Assembly: GCF_009650135.1 (NCBI RefSeq) | Contig: NZ_CP045871.1 | Location: 1,178,001 to 1,242,000 of the forward strand | Source: Litorivicinus lipolyticus | Lineage (GTDB): Bacteria; Pseudomonadota; Gammaproteobacteria; Pseudomonadales; Litorivicinaceae | Length of the DNA: 64,000 nucleotides | Direction: 5' to 3' | Part shown: positions 62,074-64,000 of the stretch, piece by piece | How the letters are laid out: the number at the start of each line of letters is the position of its first letter | Numbering within the stretch: the stretch's first letter is position 1 | Notes under the pieces: generated by a model | Database searches by the model: none | The model's input: the letters and a program-made list of their open reading frames with translations, nothing else | Told to the model about the DNA's origin: nothing | Made by a program: the position numbers and the translations under genes

Positions 62074-64000
62074 ATGCGCCACTTCCTTAGCTTAAGCCTA
62101 TGGCTACTCAGCACTGCCGCGGCGGCTCAGCCATCGTTCAGCTGTGCCGGCACCGTTAACATGCCGGACCAAATGATCTGTGACAGCGTGACCTTGTCGG
62201 CGCTGGACAACGCGTTGGCCGAGGCCTACGCCGATGCCACGCGCAACACCGCCGAATTAATCGAACTGCGTAAACGGCAACGCGCGTGGGTCGTCGAACG
62301 CAACAACTGTCGCACCGACCCGTGTTTGGCGCAGTCCTATCAAGCCCGTATCAGCGCGGTGACTGCCTTGACGCGGCCGCTTGAAAATAGCGAATACAGC
62401 GCCGGGCGTGGCAAGGCCGAAGTCCGCTATGAATTGAAAAAAGCCATCGATCCGGCGGCCGCTTTGGGGCCCTTTGTGCGTGTTACCGACACGGCCGGGC
62501 GCGACGTCGAGCATGGCATTTTGTTGAAGGACCGAACCCTGACCATCACTGGGTTGGAGCCGTCCACCGACTACGACATCCGATTTCGAAAGGGGCTGCC
62601 GCTGAGTGCCGGCGCACTTAAAGCGGATCAAGTGGTACGCGCGAACACGCCGGCGCTGCGACCGGGCCTGCAGCTGGTCAACGGCCGTGGTGTCGTCACC
62701 TTGCCGGCGGGCAAGTCGCCTGTGGTTCAGTACCGGGCGACCGGGCGCGAGGCTTTGCATGTGCGGGTGTCGGGCATTTTGCCTGCGGTCGCCATTCGCG
62801 CGTTACAGTCCGGCGGGCTGGACCGGCTCGGCTACACGTCACGGGCGGATGAAAAATTATTGCACCAGCAAATCATCCAGCTAACGCCAGATCGCTATGG
62901 CCAAGCCGAGGGTTCGATTGCGCTGGGCTCGATGGGCCTGCCGGCGGGCACGGCGACCTTGATTGAAGTGTCATCGTGTCGCGACACGGCCTGTGATCGC
63001 CGCTATGACCGTGAATCGATCACGGTGGTGCCATCGGCCATGGCCCTATCGGCCGCGCGGGCCGGCGATGCGATTTGGGTGTCGATCCGTGACTACACAA
63101 CCGCACAGCTGATACGAAGCGGCAGCGTGACCTTGTATGCGCGCAACTCAGAAGCCTTAGGTCGCTTCCCGATCGAGCAAGACGGCTACGCACGTATTCC
63201 CAGTGCGTTACTGGACGGTACAAACGGTCAGCGTCCGTCGCTGCTGGCGGCCGAGCATTCCCAGGGCCACAGCTACCTATCGCTACTGGATGCGCCATTG
63301 TCGCTAAGCCAACTGCCGGTTCAGGGCGCCCAATCCAGTGTATTAGGCAGTGCCTATTTGCGTACCGAGCGCGGTGTCTATCGCCCCAGCGAGTCGGTTC
63401 ACTTTTCAGGCATTGCCCGGGCCACCGACCAACAGCCGTTGGCATCGACCGGCCTGCTGCTTGAAGTCGTGCGCCCCGATGGCAAGCGTATCGATCGCCG
63501 TCCCGTCCAAAGTGATCACAATGGACTGGTCACGGCCTCGCTCCAGCTCGGTGCCATTGCCAAGCGCGGCACGTACCGGGCGGTGCTAAAACGCGGCGAA
63601 TCGGTCATCGGGCGCACCCGCTTTCAGGTTCAGGACTTTGTCCCCGAAACCATGGAGGTGGCGATCCATGATGTTCCGGTGGCGATCAGTCCGGCCGACA
63701 CGCTGACGGTCAACACCCAAAGCGATTACTTGTTTGGTGCGCCGGGCAGTCACCGGCCGATTACGCTGACGTTGCGCCAACAGCCCGATCGGAGGGCGTT
63801 CGCCGCGTTTGACGGGTTTGTGTTTGGCGGGTTGGATGATCAAAACGATCGCATGGCGCTGCTGGATTCGACCACGCTGACCACGGCCCAGGGCGGTGAG
63901 GCCCGCTTTAGCTTTGCGCCGGCCGTGCTGTCAGCCATGGCCGGCGCGGCGGTACCGCAGCGGCTGTCGCTAACTGCCGAGCTGGAAGAGCTGTCAGGAC
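62074..64000 (+). CDS. Alpha-2-macroglobulin family protein with N-terminal LprI-like domain, 3' incomplete
   Basis: The first 642 codons are in the window and the frame is still open at the edge. The signal peptide ends at TAAAAQPS. Residues about 22-100 are LprI/DUF1311-like (SFSCAGTVNMPDQMICDSVT; QRAWVVERNNCRTDPCLAQS), with the paired cysteines typical of that fold. Macroglobulin domains follow, including the MG2-type start SAYLRTERGVYRPSESVHF and DFVPETMEVAI. Bacterial A2M proteins trap foreign proteases in the periplasm; the LprI part is associated with lysozyme inhibition. A fusion of both would give envelope defence in one chain. The thioester region lies beyond the window. Confidence 0.85.
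   Translation, partial: MRHFLSLSLWLLSTAAAAQPSFSCAGTVNMPDQMICDSVTLSALDNALAEAYADATRNTAELIELRKRQRAWVVERNNCRTDPCLAQSYQARISAVTALTRPLENSEYSAGRGKAEVRYELKKAIDPAAALGPFVRVTDTAGRDVEHGILLKDRTLTITGLEPSTDYDIRFRKGLPLSAGALKADQVVRANTPALRPGLQLVNGRGVVTLPAGKSPVVQYRATGREALHVRVSGILPAVAIRALQSGGLDRLGYTSRADEKLLHQQIIQLTPDRYGQAEGSIALGSMGLPAGTATLIEVSSCRDTACDRRYDRESITVVPSAMALSAARAGDAIWVSIRDYTTAQLIRSGSVTLYARNSEALGRFPIEQDGYARIPSALLDGTNGQRPSLLAAEHSQGHSYLSLLDAPLSLSQLPVQGAQSSVLGSAYLRTERGVYRPSESVHFSGIARATDQQPLASTGLLLEVVRPDGKRIDRRPVQSDHNGLVTASLQLGAIAKRGTYRAVLKRGESVIGRTRFQVQDFVPETMEVAIHDVPVAISPADTLTVNTQSDYLFGAPGSHRPITLTLRQQPDRRAFAAFDGFVFGGLDDQNDRMALLDSTTLTTAQGGEARFSFAPAVLSAMAGAAVPQRLSLTAELEELSG

Overview
The window looks like part of a gammaproteobacterial chromosome, probably from a marine, Oceanospirillales-like lineage. 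This rests on protein style (FlgM/FlgN remnants, a copABRS-type copper cluster, a LapBC/TolC type I secretion set, a TAXI receptor) and GC-rich core codon use; it is an inference, not a taxonomic identification. Core-like DNA lies at both ends. On the left are an RNase J-like nuclease, a hotdog thioesterase, a 3-hydroxyisobutyryl-CoA hydrolase-type protein and a tRNA-Arg(CCT). On the right (after about 59,450) are a MetY-type sulfhydrylase, an OmpA/PdsO-like protein and an alpha-2-macroglobulin.

Between them lies a composite genomic island of about 57 kb. Its boundaries can be read directly: the last 46 bases of the tRNA-Arg gene (2596-2641) recur, in the same orientation and almost unchanged, at 16888, 28582, 50953 and 59404. 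These copies cut the island into four segments. Segment 1 (about 14 kb) carries a tyrosine integrase next to the tRNA, a primase-helicase, a second catalytic-domain-only recombinase and a copper-resistance cluster with its two-component regulator. Segment 2 (about 12 kb) carries a small secreted protein and then a tightly overlapping operon: GNAT, TAXI receptor, TPR-secretin lipoprotein, pentapeptide-repeat protein, MFS permease with an extended sensor-like N-terminus, ABC-type binding protein, NarL-type regulator and histidine kinase. Segment 3 (about 22 kb) carries a 4,130-residue secreted multidomain protein with an M66-like metalloprotease region and its type I secretion apparatus, followed by small envelope proteins, a serine hydrolase and a rhodanese. 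Segment 4 (about 8.5 kb) carries six exported proteins of unknown function in one direction, one with CsgG/FlgT-like features.

The repeated boundary is more than a tRNA scrap. Upstream of the core there is usually an arm with a TGATCT...AGATCA inverted repeat, and two copies carry a 12-base motif that also occurs in the integrase-proximal arm. Immediately downstream of three of the internal cores is the 3' end of an IS3-family transposase gene, joined at the same position each time. At 28295-28753 the boundary is enclosed by both ends of an IS3-type element. The array therefore resembles an integron on a larger scale: operon-sized cargo, nearly all on the + strand in segments 2-4, separated by a tRNA-derived recombination site. 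Tandem accretion by a tRNA-Arg integrase is the conservative explanation; an att site carried by a miniature IS is the more unusual one. The segment 2 and segment 4 operons are the best candidates for undescribed functional systems.
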